NCBI RefSeq assembly: GCF_003416895.1 | Contig: NZ_QVIO01000005.1 | Span: 411,647 to 475,646, forward strand | From: Duganella sp. BJB476 | GTDB lineage: Bacteria; Pseudomonadota; Gammaproteobacteria; Burkholderiales; Burkholderiaceae_D | Reading direction: 5' to 3' | Length of the DNA stretch: 64,000 nt | In this document: in pieces, positions 1-7,244 of the stretch | How positions within the stretch are numbered: the first letter of the stretch is position 1 | Layout of the letters: every line of letters begins with the position of its first letter | Position numbers and translations under genes: made by a program | Notes under the pieces: generated by a model | What the model saw: only the letters and a program-made list of their open reading frames with translations | What the model was told of the DNA's origin: nothing | The model's database searches: none

Positions 1-648
1 CTGCCGGCCGTGACGCCGCTGCCACCGAATGTGCTGGGCTACGATCCCGCCTACCGCAGCCCGGTCGCCTACGATCCCGCGCTGGCCAACGCGCTGCTGG
101 AACGCTACGGCTACCGCAAGGCCGCCGACGGCTTCCGCACCCAGCCCGACGGCAAGCCTTTGACGCTGGTGATGCACAGCGAATCGTCCACCGTCGGCCG
201 CCTGCGCGATGAGCTGTGGCGCAAGAATCTGAACGCCATCGGCCTGAAAGTGACTTTCAAGAGCGACAAAAAAACCGAGATCATCAAAGCCTCGCGCCTG
301 GGCTCAGTGATGATGTTCGAAACCAACTGGGTGGCCGACTTCCCCGACGGCGAAAACTTCTACCAGCTGCTATACGGCCCCAACAGCGGCCGCGCCAACT
401 ATTCGCGCTTCAACCTGCCCGCCTACAACCAGCGCTACGAGCAGAGCCGCAGCATGGGCGACTCGCCGCAACGCACCGCGCTGTACGATGAAATGGCGCA
501 GCTCATCCACGCCTACACGCCGTGGGTGCTGCTGACGCATCCGATTTCCGCCGACCTGCAACAGCCGTGGCTGAAGCATTACCAGCGTCATCCGGTGGAA
601 CTGACCAACTGGCGCTATCTGGACGTAGACGCACATAACTCGCGCTGA
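1..648 (+). CDS. ABC transporter solute-binding protein, family 5 (peptide/oligopeptide type), 3' part only
   Basis: The reading frame is open from the first base of the window and stops with TGA at 646-648, so only the C-terminal ~215 residues are present and the start lies outside. The fragment resembles the C-terminal lobe of extracytoplasmic solute-binding proteins of the OppA/DppA class: a segment of the form YDPALANALLERYGY, then a lobe with NWVADFPDGENFYQLLYGPN, and an end containing YDEMAQLIHAYTPWVLLTH. These proteins capture peptides or similar solutes in the periplasm and hand them to an ABC permease. The ligand cannot be read from this fragment. No permease or ATPase genes follow, so the rest of the transporter, if linked, lies upstream. 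Confidence 0.8.
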   Translation: MPAVTPLPPNVLGYDPAYRSPVAYDPALANALLERYGYRKAADGFRTQPDGKPLTLVMHSESSTVGRLRDELWRKNLNAIGLKVTFKSDKKTEIIKASRLGSVMMFETNWVADFPDGENFYQLLYGPNSGRANYSRFNLPAYNQRYEQSRSMGDSPQRTALYDEMAQLIHAYTPWVLLTHPISADLQQPWLKHYQRHPVELTNWRYLDVDAHNSR

Positions 649-668
649 TCCATGCGTACAATGGCCGC

Positions 669-1586
669 ATGAGACTATTTAACCGCAGGGCGCTGCTACA
701 CGTCAGCGCGCACCCGATGGACTTTCTGGTGCAATGCCTGAAGGGCTTCCGCGCCAACCAAGGCTTGCTGCTGGCGGGCGCAGTCGCGTATTACTCGCTG
801 CTGTCCATCGTTCCACTGGTGATGCTGGTGGTGGTCGCGCTGTCGCACTTCATCGCGCAGGACGAATTGCTGGCGACCTTGGGCCGTTACCTGAACTGGC
901 TGGTGCCAGGCCAGGCCAAACCCATCGTGACCGAGGTCGGCCATTTCCTTGAACACCGCGACCTGATCGGCGGCGTGCTGGTGGTCAGCATGATCTTCTT
1001 CAGCTCGCTGGCGTTCACGGTGCTGGAGAACGCCATGTGCGTCATCTTCAAGCACCGGGTCGAGATACGGCGCCGGCATTTCCTGATCTCGGCGATCATG
1101 CCCTACTGCTACATCCTGTCGCTGGGCGTCGGCATGTTGCTGGTGACCCTGGTGGCGGGCAGCCTGCAGGTGCTGGGCGAGGAAAGCGTGCAATTCCTCG
1201 GCTACAGCTGGTCGCTGCACGGCATCTCCGGCGTGCTGCTGTACCTGCTGGGCCTGGGCGGCGAGGTGCTGGTGCTGACGTCGATCTACCTGGTGATGCC
1301 GGTGGGCCGCCTGTCGCTGTCGCACGCGCTGATCGGCGGGGTGACGGCGGCGCTGCTGTGGGAACTGGCGCGCCGCATTCTGGTTTGGTATTTTTCAACC
1401 TTGTCGCAGGTGAACGTGGTGTACGGCTCGATGACCACCGCCATCATCGTCATGTTCAGCCTGGAAATCGGCGCCACCTTGCTGTTGTTCGGCGCCCAGG
1501 TCATTTCCGAGTTTGAGCGGGTCGGCCGCCATCGCACATTGCGCGAACCGACGCCGATGACCACTCAAGCTACAGAAGTAAAATAA
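669..1586 (+). CDS. YihY/BrkB-family inner membrane protein (UPF0761 type)
   Basis: A 305-residue polytopic membrane protein with about six hydrophobic segments (near residues 33-58, 97-121, 137-163, 188-210, 215-238 and 259-279). The conserved start of the family, GAVAYYSLLSIVPLVML, is at residues ~37-53. The family was once called ribonuclease BN but is now regarded as integral membrane proteins of uncertain transport function. The ATG at 669 lies 21 bp after the stop of the solute-binding protein, so the two may be co-transcribed. The short hydrophilic tail after residue ~285 is unremarkable. Family assignment is firm; biological role is not. Confidence 0.85.
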   Translation: MRLFNRRALLHVSAHPMDFLVQCLKGFRANQGLLLAGAVAYYSLLSIVPLVMLVVVALSHFIAQDELLATLGRYLNWLVPGQAKPIVTEVGHFLEHRDLIGGVLVVSMIFFSSLAFTVLENAMCVIFKHRVEIRRRHFLISAIMPYCYILSLGVGMLLVTLVAGSLQVLGEESVQFLGYSWSLHGISGVLLYLLGLGGEVLVLTSIYLVMPVGRLSLSHALIGGVTAALLWELARRILVWYFSTLSQVNVVYGSMTTAIIVMFSLEIGATLLLFGAQVISEFERVGRHRTLREPTPMTTQATEVK

Positions 1587-1587
1587 T

Positions 1588-1618
1588 TTGTGCGTCGCAC
1601 AAAAAACTGTGGTACACT
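1588..1618 (+). promoter_or_regulatory. Promoter with palindromic operator upstream of the RNA candidate
   Basis: TTGTGC (1588-1593) lies 19 bp from TACACT (1613-1618), and the -10 is preceded by TGG, giving an extended -10 element (TGN-TACACT). The -35 is inside an inverted repeat, TTGTGCG-T-CGCACAA (1588-1602), which could be a repressor site. Transcription would begin near 1624-1626. No start has been measured. Confidence 0.5.
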
Positions 1619-1621
1619 ACG

Positions 1622-1899
1622 TTCGTGGTTGAGGTTGTAAGGGAGGAATCCCGGCAAACAGTCCCACGTCCAAGAGGAGCGCCGCAGTTCGATATGTGTA
1701 AGACCGAACCGCAGTTGACGCAAACCCTGGAGTTGTAATTCCGGATACGATGGTCGATTTACACGTTGGGGGCACCACGCAGATAGCATGGGCGCCCGAG
1801 ACTCTGGAGTCACTTTGCAGATAGCACTGGACCCCGGCATACGATTAAAGCATTGGTAATACATTGGAACAAAGCCCGCTGAGATGCGGGCTTTTTTTT
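1622..1899 (+). ncRNA. Candidate structured non-coding RNA of about 275 nt, family not recognised
   Basis: The interval lies between a promoter-like element and a strong rho-independent terminator and has no convincing gene. Local pairing can be drawn: CGTGG (1624-1628) with CCACG (~1665-1669) around an inner GGGA/TCCC; GTTCG with CGAAC near 1687-1710; CTGGA with TCCGG near 1725-1745; and GACTC-TG-GAGTC near 1800-1811. The 10-mer GCAGATAGCA occurs twice (1779-1788 and 1817-1826). I could not match it to 6S RNA, tmRNA, RNase P RNA or SRP RNA by their conserved cores. Short ORFs of 14 codons (from 1694) and 24 codons (from 1750) exist but lack a well-placed ribosome binding site. It could instead be a long leader or a small-protein mRNA. 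Confidence 0.45.
1871..1899 (+). terminator. Rho-independent terminator of the RNA candidate
   Basis: AAAGCCCGC (1871-1879), a 6-nt loop and GCGGGCTTT (1886-1894) form a perfect 9-bp stem that runs into a T tract to 1899. It ends the transcript upstream of arsR. Confidence 0.85.
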
Positions 1900-1910
1900 A
1901 TTGCCGATTC

Positions 1911-1930
1911 ATTTCAATATTATTTGAAAT
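1911..1930. promoter_or_regulatory. Probable ArsR operator
   Basis: ATTTCAA-TATTAT-TTGAAAT is a perfect 7-bp inverted repeat with a 6-bp AT spacer, 28 bp upstream of the arsR ATG. Its size, AT-rich centre and position match ArsR/SmtB-type operators. The expected mode is autorepression, released by As(III) or Sb(III) binding to ArsR. Confidence 0.7.
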
Positions 1931-1958
1931 GTCGAATCGTTTACGCTAGCATGGGCGC

Positions 1959-2273
1959 ATGGATACTAAACAAGCTCTGGCGGCCCTGTCGTCGCTGGCC
2001 CAGGATAGCCGGTTGGCCGTGTTTCGCCTACTCGTGCAAGTCGGGTCGGATGGCATGGCGGCCAGCAAAATCGCTGAACGGCTCGATATTTCGCCGTCGT
2101 CGCTGTCTTTCCATTTGAAGGAGCTGAGCCATGCTGGCATGGTCGGCTCGCGCCAGGATGGCCGCTTCGTCATCTACACGGCCGATGTGGGCGCTATGAA
2201 CGGCCTGATCGGCTTCCTCACTGAAAACTGCTGCGGCGGCCTGCCCTGCGGCGTCTCTGAATGCTCCCCATGA
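1959..2273 (+). CDS. arsR: Arsenic-responsive transcriptional repressor ArsR
   Basis: A 104-residue winged-helix repressor of the ArsR/SmtB family; the recognition helix region contains ISPSSLSFHLKELSHAGMV (residues ~44-62). The classical CVC metalloid site in the DNA-binding helix is absent. Instead the protein has a C-terminal cysteine group, ENCCGG plus later cysteines (C91, C92, C97, C102), which resembles the C-terminal As(III) site described for the Acidithiobacillus ferrooxidans ArsR type. It starts an operon with arsC, arsB, arsH and a flavin reductase gene; its stop overlaps the arsC start. Control by the palindrome at 1911-1930 is inferred from position. Confidence 0.93.
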   Translation: MDTKQALAALSSLAQDSRLAVFRLLVQVGSDGMAASKIAERLDISPSSLSFHLKELSHAGMVGSRQDGRFVIYTADVGAMNGLIGFLTENCCGGLPCGVSECSP

Positions 2274-2752
2274 ATGTTCTGTTTCTCTGTACCGGTAATT
2301 CCTGCCGCTCGGTGTTGAGCGAAGGTGTCTTCAACCATCTGGCGCCGCAGGGTTGGCGCGCGCTGAGTGCAGGCAGCCAGCCGGCGGGTGCCTTGCATCC
2401 GCGCGCGGTGGCGCTGCTCACCCGCAAGGGAATTTCCACCGAAGGCTATTACAGCAAGTCGTGGAATGATTTGCCGGTCACACCGGACATCGTCATCACC
2501 GTCTGCGGCAGCGCGGCCGGCGAGACTTGCCCTGCCTATCTGGGCCAGGTGCTGCGTGCGCACTGGGGCGTGGACGATCCCAGCCATGTGCTCGGCACCG
2601 AAGAAGAAATCGAGACGGCGTTCGAGCTGGCTTACCGCATCATCCGCGCGCGCATCGAGGCCTTGCTGGCGTTGCCGCTGGCGCAGCTGGCGGCCGACAA
2701 GGCAGCATTCAAGCTGGAGCTGGACCGCATCGGCGGCCTGAGCGTGGCCTGA
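2270..2752 (+). CDS. arsC: Arsenate reductase, low-molecular-weight phosphatase type
   Basis: A 160-residue cytoplasmic enzyme that reduces arsenate to arsenite. The N-terminal CTGNSCRS is the CX5R phosphatase loop, with catalytic Cys7. C79 and C87 in TVCGSAAGETC are placed like the resolving cysteine pair of thioredoxin-coupled ArsC, although the spacing is one residue longer than in the staphylococcal pI258 enzyme. The ATG at 2270 overlaps the arsR stop (ATGA), favouring it over an ATG three codons upstream. Its stop overlaps the arsB start in the same way, so arsR, arsC and arsB are translationally coupled. Confidence 0.92.
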   Translation: MNVLFLCTGNSCRSVLSEGVFNHLAPQGWRALSAGSQPAGALHPRAVALLTRKGISTEGYYSKSWNDLPVTPDIVITVCGSAAGETCPAYLGQVLRAHWGVDDPSHVLGTEEEIETAFELAYRIIRARIEALLALPLAQLAADKAAFKLELDRIGGLSVA

Positions 2753-4032
2753 TGCTGACCGCCTTCCTGATTTTCCTGGCGACGCTGACCCTCGTCATCT
2801 GGCAGCCGCGCGGCCTGGGCATAGGCTGGAGCGCGGTGGCCGGCGCCTGCGTGGCGCTGCTGGCCGGCGTGATCCATGTCGGCGATATCCCAGTGGTGTG
2901 GCATATCGTGTGGAACGCCACCGGCACCTTCGTGGCGATCATCATCATCAGCCTGTTGCTGGACAAGGCCGGCTTCTTCGAGTGGGCCGCGCTGCACGTG
3001 GCGCGCTGGGGACGCGGCAGCGGCAAGCTGCTGTTTGCGATGTTCGTGTTGCTGGGCGCGGCGGTGTCGGCGCTGTTCGCCAATGATGGCGCGGCGCTGA
3101 TCCTCACGCCCATCGTCATCGCCATGCTGCGCGAGCTGAAATTTTCGGGCAAGGCCACGCTGGCGTTTGTGATGGCGGCCGGCTTCGTCGCCGACACGGC
3201 CAGCTTGCCGCTGGTGGTGTCCAACCTGGTCAACATCGTCTCGGCCGACTACTTCAACGTCAGCTTCGCGCGTTATGCGGCGGTGATGGTGCCGGTGAAC
3301 TTTGTCGCCGTGGCGGCCACGCTGGCGGTGCTGCTGTGGTTCTTCCGCCGCGATATTCCGGCGGACTACGATATGGCGCAGGTCAAGCGGCCTGAAGACG
3401 CGATCCACGACCGCGCGACCTTCGTCACCGGCTGGTGGGTGCTGGGCTTGCTGCTGATCGGCTTCTTCTGGCTGGAGGATCTGGGCGTGCCGATCAGCGC
3501 CACCTCCGCGGTCGGCGCCGCCATGCTGCTGGCGGTCGCGGCGCGCGGCCATCGCATCTCGACGCGCGAGGTGATCGGCAATGCGCCGTGGCAGATCGTG
3601 GTGTTCTCGCTGGGCATGTACCTTGTGGTGTACGGCCTGCGCAACGCCGGGTTGACCGACTACCTGACGGCCGCGCTCAACGCCTGCGCGCAGCATGGCG
3701 TGTGGGGCGCGGCGCTGGGCACCGGCTTCATCACGGCGATCCTGTCGTCAATCATGAACAACCTGCCGACGGTACTGATCGGCGCGCTGTCGATCGATGC
3801 CAGCTCTGCGCAGGGCGTGGTGCGCGAGGCCATGGTCTACGCCAACGTCATCGGCAGCGACCTGGGACCGAAGATCACGCCGATCGGCAGCCTGGCCACG
3901 CTACTGTGGCTGCATGTATTGGCGAACAAGGGCGTGCGGATTTCGTGGGGTTACTACTTCCGCGCCGGCGTCTGCCTGACCTTGCCTGTGCTGCTGGTAA
4001 CGCTGGCGGCTCTCGCTGTGCGCTTGAGCTGA
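2752..4032 (+). CDS. arsB: Arsenite efflux transporter ArsB
   Basis: A 426-residue inner-membrane protein with about 11-12 hydrophobic segments, close to the usual ArsB length (~429). It starts LTAFLIFLATLTLVIWQPRG and has family stretches such as LFANDGAALILTPIVIAML and SSIMNNLPTVLIGALSI. It exports arsenite and antimonite, driven by the proton gradient or by an ArsA ATPase when one is present. No arsA is visible here. The frame is open upstream to 2527, but the ATG at 2752 overlaps the arsC stop and begins at the family N-terminus, so the longer reading is rejected. Confidence 0.93.
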   Translation: MLTAFLIFLATLTLVIWQPRGLGIGWSAVAGACVALLAGVIHVGDIPVVWHIVWNATGTFVAIIIISLLLDKAGFFEWAALHVARWGRGSGKLLFAMFVLLGAAVSALFANDGAALILTPIVIAMLRELKFSGKATLAFVMAAGFVADTASLPLVVSNLVNIVSADYFNVSFARYAAVMVPVNFVAVAATLAVLLWFFRRDIPADYDMAQVKRPEDAIHDRATFVTGWWVLGLLLIGFFWLEDLGVPISATSAVGAAMLLAVAARGHRISTREVIGNAPWQIVVFSLGMYLVVYGLRNAGLTDYLTAALNACAQHGVWGAALGTGFITAILSSIMNNLPTVLIGALSIDASSAQGVVREAMVYANVIGSDLGPKITPIGSLATLLWLHVLANKGVRISWGYYFRAGVCLTLPVLLVTLAALAVRLS

Positions 4033-4041
4033 GAGGACAAT

Positions 4042-4749
4042 ATGGACCACCTGCCAAACATCAATCCCTTGTTGTTGGAAACGCCGACGCTGGACAAGCT
4101 GGCGCCGGTCGGCGACCTCGATCATCCGCCGCGCATCCTGATGCTGTATGGCTCGCTGCGCGAGCGTTCGTTTAGCCGCTTCCTGACCGAAGAGGCTGCA
4201 CGCATCCTTGAGCATTTCGGCGCCGAGGTGAAAATCTTCGATCCGACCGAGTTGCCGATGGCGGGCAGCGTATCGGAGGACCATCCCAAGGTGCAGGAGT
4301 TGCGTGCCTTGTCGCTGTGGTCCGAAGGCCAGGTGTGGTGCAGCCCGGAGCGGCACGGCGCCATCACGGCGGTGATGAAGAACCAGATCGACTGGATACC
4401 GCTGGAGCAAGGCGCGCTGCGTCCCAGTCAAGGGCGTACGCTGGCCGTGATGCAGGTATGCGGCGGATCGCAATCGTTCAACGTGGTCAACACGTTGCGG
4501 CTGCTGGGACGCTGGATGCGCATGTTCACGATACCCAACCAGTCATCGGTGCCGATGGCCTACAAGGAATTCGACGACGCCGGCCGCATGCGTCCTTCCG
4601 GTTACTATGAACGGGTAGTGGATGTGATGGAGGAGCTGTACAAGATGACCTTGCTCTTGCGCGGCCGCACCGATTACCTGACTGACCGTTACAGCGAACG
4701 CAACGAGCGTTCAGTGAAGGCGATCAATCGACAACTGGGGAAGATTTAA
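4042..4749 (+). CDS. arsH: ArsH, NADPH-dependent FMN reductase / organoarsenical oxidase
   Basis: A 235-residue flavodoxin-fold flavoprotein. The FMN phosphate-binding loop is LYGSLRERSFSR (residues ~35-46), and later family features include WCSPERHGAITAVMKNQIDW and the conserved VCGGSQSFNVVNTLR. ArsH oxidises trivalent organoarsenicals such as methylarsenite and may also produce reactive oxygen. It lies 9 bp after arsB behind GAGAGGAC, a good ribosome binding site, as the fourth gene of the operon. The length and motif order match the family closely. Confidence 0.93.
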   Translation: MDHLPNINPLLLETPTLDKLAPVGDLDHPPRILMLYGSLRERSFSRFLTEEAARILEHFGAEVKIFDPTELPMAGSVSEDHPKVQELRALSLWSEGQVWCSPERHGAITAVMKNQIDWIPLEQGALRPSQGRTLAVMQVCGGSQSFNVVNTLRLLGRWMRMFTIPNQSSVPMAYKEFDDAGRMRPSGYYERVVDVMEELYKMTLLLRGRTDYLTDRYSERNERSVKAINRQLGKI

Positions 4750-5325
4750 TTGGACTTACATGTGCTGCCAGTCGAACTGGAAAAAGCCTACCGTTTGTTG
4801 AACCACGGCCCGACGGTGCTGGTATCGGCCACGCACGGCGGTGTGACGGACGTGATGGCGGCGGCCTGGTCGTGCGCGCTGGATTTCATGCCGCCGAAGA
4901 TCACGGTGGTGCTGGATAAATCGACCAGCACGCGCGGGCTGGTCGAGCAGAGTGGCTATTTTGCGATCCAGGTGCCGAACATGGCGCAGATCGATCTGAC
5001 CTACGCGGTCGGCAGCATGAGCCTGGCCGATACGCCGGACAAGCTGGCCAAATGCGGCGTGGAGCTGTTCCATGCTGAAGGTCACGAAACGCCGCTGGTG
5101 GTGGGCTGCTCGGGTTGGCTGATCTGCAAGCTGGTGCCCGAGCCGCACAACCAGCAGACCTACGACCTGTTCATCGGCGAAGTGGTCGCAGCGTATGCCG
5201 ATACTCATGTGTTCCGCAACGGCCACTGGGAATTCGAGTCCGCCGGCCCGGATTGGCGCAGCCTGCACTACATCGCCGGCGGCACCTTCTACGCCATCGG
5301 CGAACGTGCTGTAGTCAAAACCTAA
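4750..5325 (+). CDS. Flavin reductase-like protein, last gene of the arsenic operon
   Basis: A 191-residue protein of the flavin-reductase-like (FMN-binding split barrel) family, with TVLVSATHGGVTDVMAAAW near the N-terminus and a mid-protein NMAQIDLTYAVG segment. Such proteins bind FMN and reduce free flavin or serve as the reductase of two-component oxygenases. It begins with a TTG placed directly after the arsH stop, so expression probably depends on translational coupling. Its role in arsenic metabolism is inferred only from the operon; it might regenerate reduced flavin for ArsH or a partner enzyme. An in-frame start other than TTG is not evident near the N-terminus. Confidence 0.78.
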   Translation: MDLHVLPVELEKAYRLLNHGPTVLVSATHGGVTDVMAAAWSCALDFMPPKITVVLDKSTSTRGLVEQSGYFAIQVPNMAQIDLTYAVGSMSLADTPDKLAKCGVELFHAEGHETPLVVGCSGWLICKLVPEPHNQQTYDLFIGEVVAAYADTHVFRNGHWEFESAGPDWRSLHYIAGGTFYAIGERAVVKT

Positions 5326-5329
5326 ACCC

Positions 5330-5415
5330 GGGGTCAAGTCTGACATTCGGACACGAGCTCAGCCCTAAGCAGGTGCTTACGGCAGAGCTCGTGTCCGAAT
5401 GTCAGACTTGACCCC
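5330..5415. repeat. Near-perfect 86-bp palindrome (31-bp perfect arms), REP-like / bidirectional terminator
   Basis: The arm at 5330-5360 (GGGGTCAAGTCTGACATTCG...) is an exact reverse complement of 5385-5415. The 24-nt centre can continue the hairpin (TAAGC-AGGT-GCTTA flanked by GCC/GGC). It sits between two converging genes, the ars operon and an acyl-CoA dehydrogenase, where it could stop transcription from both sides, although no T tract follows. The sequence is built like a mobile REP/BIME palindrome rather than a host terminator. Confidence 0.85.
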
Positions 5416-5424
5416 CAATGGTTG

Positions 5425-6552
5425 TTACAGCGCGCGGGCGATCAGCAGTTTCTGAATGTCGCTGGTGCCTTCGTAGATCTGGCAGACGCGCACGTCGCGG
5501 TAGATGCGCTCCACCGGGAAGTCCGACACGTAGCCGTAGCCGCCGTGCACCTGGATGGCGTCGGAGCAGACCTTCTCCGCTATCTCGGACGCGAACAGCT
5601 TGGCCATCGCCGCTTCCTTCAGGCACGGCAAGCCCGCGTCCTTCATCGAGGCCGCATGGCGGATCAGCTGGCGCGCCGCTTCGATCTGCGTCGCCATGTC
5701 CGATAAACGGAACTGCACCGCCTGGTGCTCGAAGATCGGCTTGCCGAAGCTTTCGCGATCCCTTGCATACGCCAGCGCCGCTTCATACGCGGCGCGCGCC
5801 ATGCCCACCGCCTGCGAGGCGATGCCGATGCGGCCGCCTTCCAGGCCGGACAAGGCGATCTTGTAGCCCTGGCCCTCTTCGCCGATCAAATTCTCCGCCG
5901 GGATGCGGCAGTTCTCGAACAAGATCTGCGCCGTGTCCGACGAGTGCTGCCCCATCTTCTGCTCCAGCCCGGCCACGATGTAGCCCGGCGCCGAGGTCGG
6001 CACCCAGAAGGCGCTGATGCCCTTCTTGCCGGCCGCCTTGTCGGTGACGGCCATGACGATCGCCACGTCCGCATACTTGCCGCTGGTGATGAACTGCTTG
6101 ACGCCGTTGATCACATACTCGTCGCCATCGCGCGTGGCGGTGGTGCGCAGCGCCGCGGCGTCGCTGCCGGTGTGTGGCTCGGTCAGGCAGAAGGCGCCCA
6201 GCATCTCGCCTTGCGCCAGCGGACGCAGCCACTGTTGCTTCTGCTTGTCGTTGGCGTACATCATCGCGATGCTGCACACCGGGCAGTTGTTGACCGAGAT
6301 GATGGTGGACGTACCGCCATCGCCGGCCGCGATCTCTTCCAATACCAGCGCGAGGGACACGTAGTCCATGCCGGCGCCGCCCAGCGCCTCCGGCACCGCG
6401 ACGCCGAACGCGCCCAGCGCGGCCAGCTCCTTCAGCTCCTCTTTCGGGAAGTGGTGCTCCTTGTCCCAGCGGGCGGCGTTGGGCGCCAGGCGCTCCCGCG
6501 CAAACGTGCGCAGGGCGTCGCGTATCATTTCGTGTTCTTCGCTCAGTATCAT
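5425..6552 (-). CDS. Acyl-CoA dehydrogenase (short/branched-chain type)
   Basis: A 375-residue FAD flavoenzyme that inserts the alpha-beta double bond in acyl-CoA. Visible family motifs are the flavin-binding CLTEPHTGSDAAAL, the C-terminal QVHGGYGYVSDFPVERIYRD and CQIYEGTSDIQK, where the Glu of YEGT is the catalytic base used by short- and medium-chain enzymes. The start is the ATG at 6552 (MILSEEHEMIRD); the 14 codons upstream are not family-like. It is the last gene of a minus-strand catabolic block with an SDR gene, thiolase, aceK and ivd. Exact chain preference cannot be read. Confidence 0.88.
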   Translation of the reverse strand: MILSEEHEMIRDALRTFARERLAPNAARWDKEHHFPKEELKELAALGAFGVAVPEALGGAGMDYVSLALVLEEIAAGDGGTSTIISVNNCPVCSIAMMYANDKQKQQWLRPLAQGEMLGAFCLTEPHTGSDAAALRTTATRDGDEYVINGVKQFITSGKYADVAIVMAVTDKAAGKKGISAFWVPTSAPGYIVAGLEQKMGQHSSDTAQILFENCRIPAENLIGEEGQGYKIALSGLEGGRIGIASQAVGMARAAYEAALAYARDRESFGKPIFEHQAVQFRLSDMATQIEAARQLIRHAASMKDAGLPCLKEAAMAKLFASEIAEKVCSDAIQVHGGYGYVSDFPVERIYRDVRVCQIYEGTSDIQKLLIARAL

Positions 6553-6571
6553 ATTGTCTCGTCTTTTTAAT

Positions 6572-7240
6572 TTACCAACCGATGCTTGTGCCATCGTAGT
6601 TGCGATACACCGCCTGGTCGGACGCGGGTAGCGCCGCCAGCGTTGCGCGTATGCCTGCCGCGCTTTGTTCCACCGGGAGATCGGCGCCGCCGCCTCCCAT
6701 GTCCGTGCGCACCCAGCCCGGATGCAGGGCGACGCAGGTGGCGCCCTGCTTGCCGAAGCTGAGCGCCGTGTCGATCAGCACCGAATTCAGCGCCGCCTTG
6801 CTGGCGCGGTACAGCGAACCGGTGGGATTGCTGCGCTCGCTGAGCGAACCCATCTTCGACGACAGCACCGCCAGCTTGCCGCGCACCGCGCACACCATCG
6901 GCGCGATGACGGGCAGCAAGCGCATCGCCGCCAGCACGTTGGTGTGCATCACCGTGTCGAAGTCCGATTGCAGCGGGAAGCCGTCATGGCGCGGGCCGTA
7001 CACGCCGGCGTTGAGGATGGCCACGTTGAGCTCCTCGCCGTCCAGCTTCCAGCCCAGGCCAGCTACAGCTTCGACGTTAGTCACATCCAGCCCGTGGGCT
7101 TCGGCGCCCATGTCGGCCAGCGCATCGATGTCTTCCGCCTTGCGCGCGGTGGCGATCACGCGCCAGCCGTCGGCCAGGTACTGGCGCACCAGTTCCAGGC
7201 CGATGCCGCGCGAGGCGCCGATGATCAGTGCCGTCGCCAT
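6572..7240 (-). CDS. Short-chain dehydrogenase/reductase (SDR)
   Basis: A 222-residue classical SDR with the cofactor loop GASRGIG (residues ~8-14), NAG motif (ILNAGVYG), catalytic Ser in LSSKMGS and the YxxxK pair in YRASK. The R after the glycine-rich loop region (ATARK) suggests NADP(H). It lies between the thiolase and acyl-CoA dehydrogenase genes on the same strand, 4 bp from the thiolase, so a role in acyl-CoA or keto-acid turnover is likely but the substrate is unknown. Confidence 0.82.
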   Translation of the reverse strand: MATALIIGASRGIGLELVRQYLADGWRVIATARKAEDIDALADMGAEAHGLDVTNVEAVAGLGWKLDGEELNVAILNAGVYGPRHDGFPLQSDFDTVMHTNVLAAMRLLPVIAPMVCAVRGKLAVLSSKMGSLSERSNPTGSLYRASKAALNSVLIDTALSFGKQGATCVALHPGWVRTDMGGGGADLPVEQSAAGIRATLAALPASDQAVYRNYDGTSIGW

Positions 7241-7244
7241 CCGC

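Noticed and set aside
1750..1824. 24-codon ORF within the RNA candidate
   Set aside because: It has no well-placed ribosome binding site and no sign of codon conservation can be judged from one sequence. Kept as an alternative explanation only.
2527..2751. N-terminal extension of ArsB
   Set aside because: The extra codons overlap arsC in another frame and lack membrane character; ATG 2752 gives the normal ArsB length.
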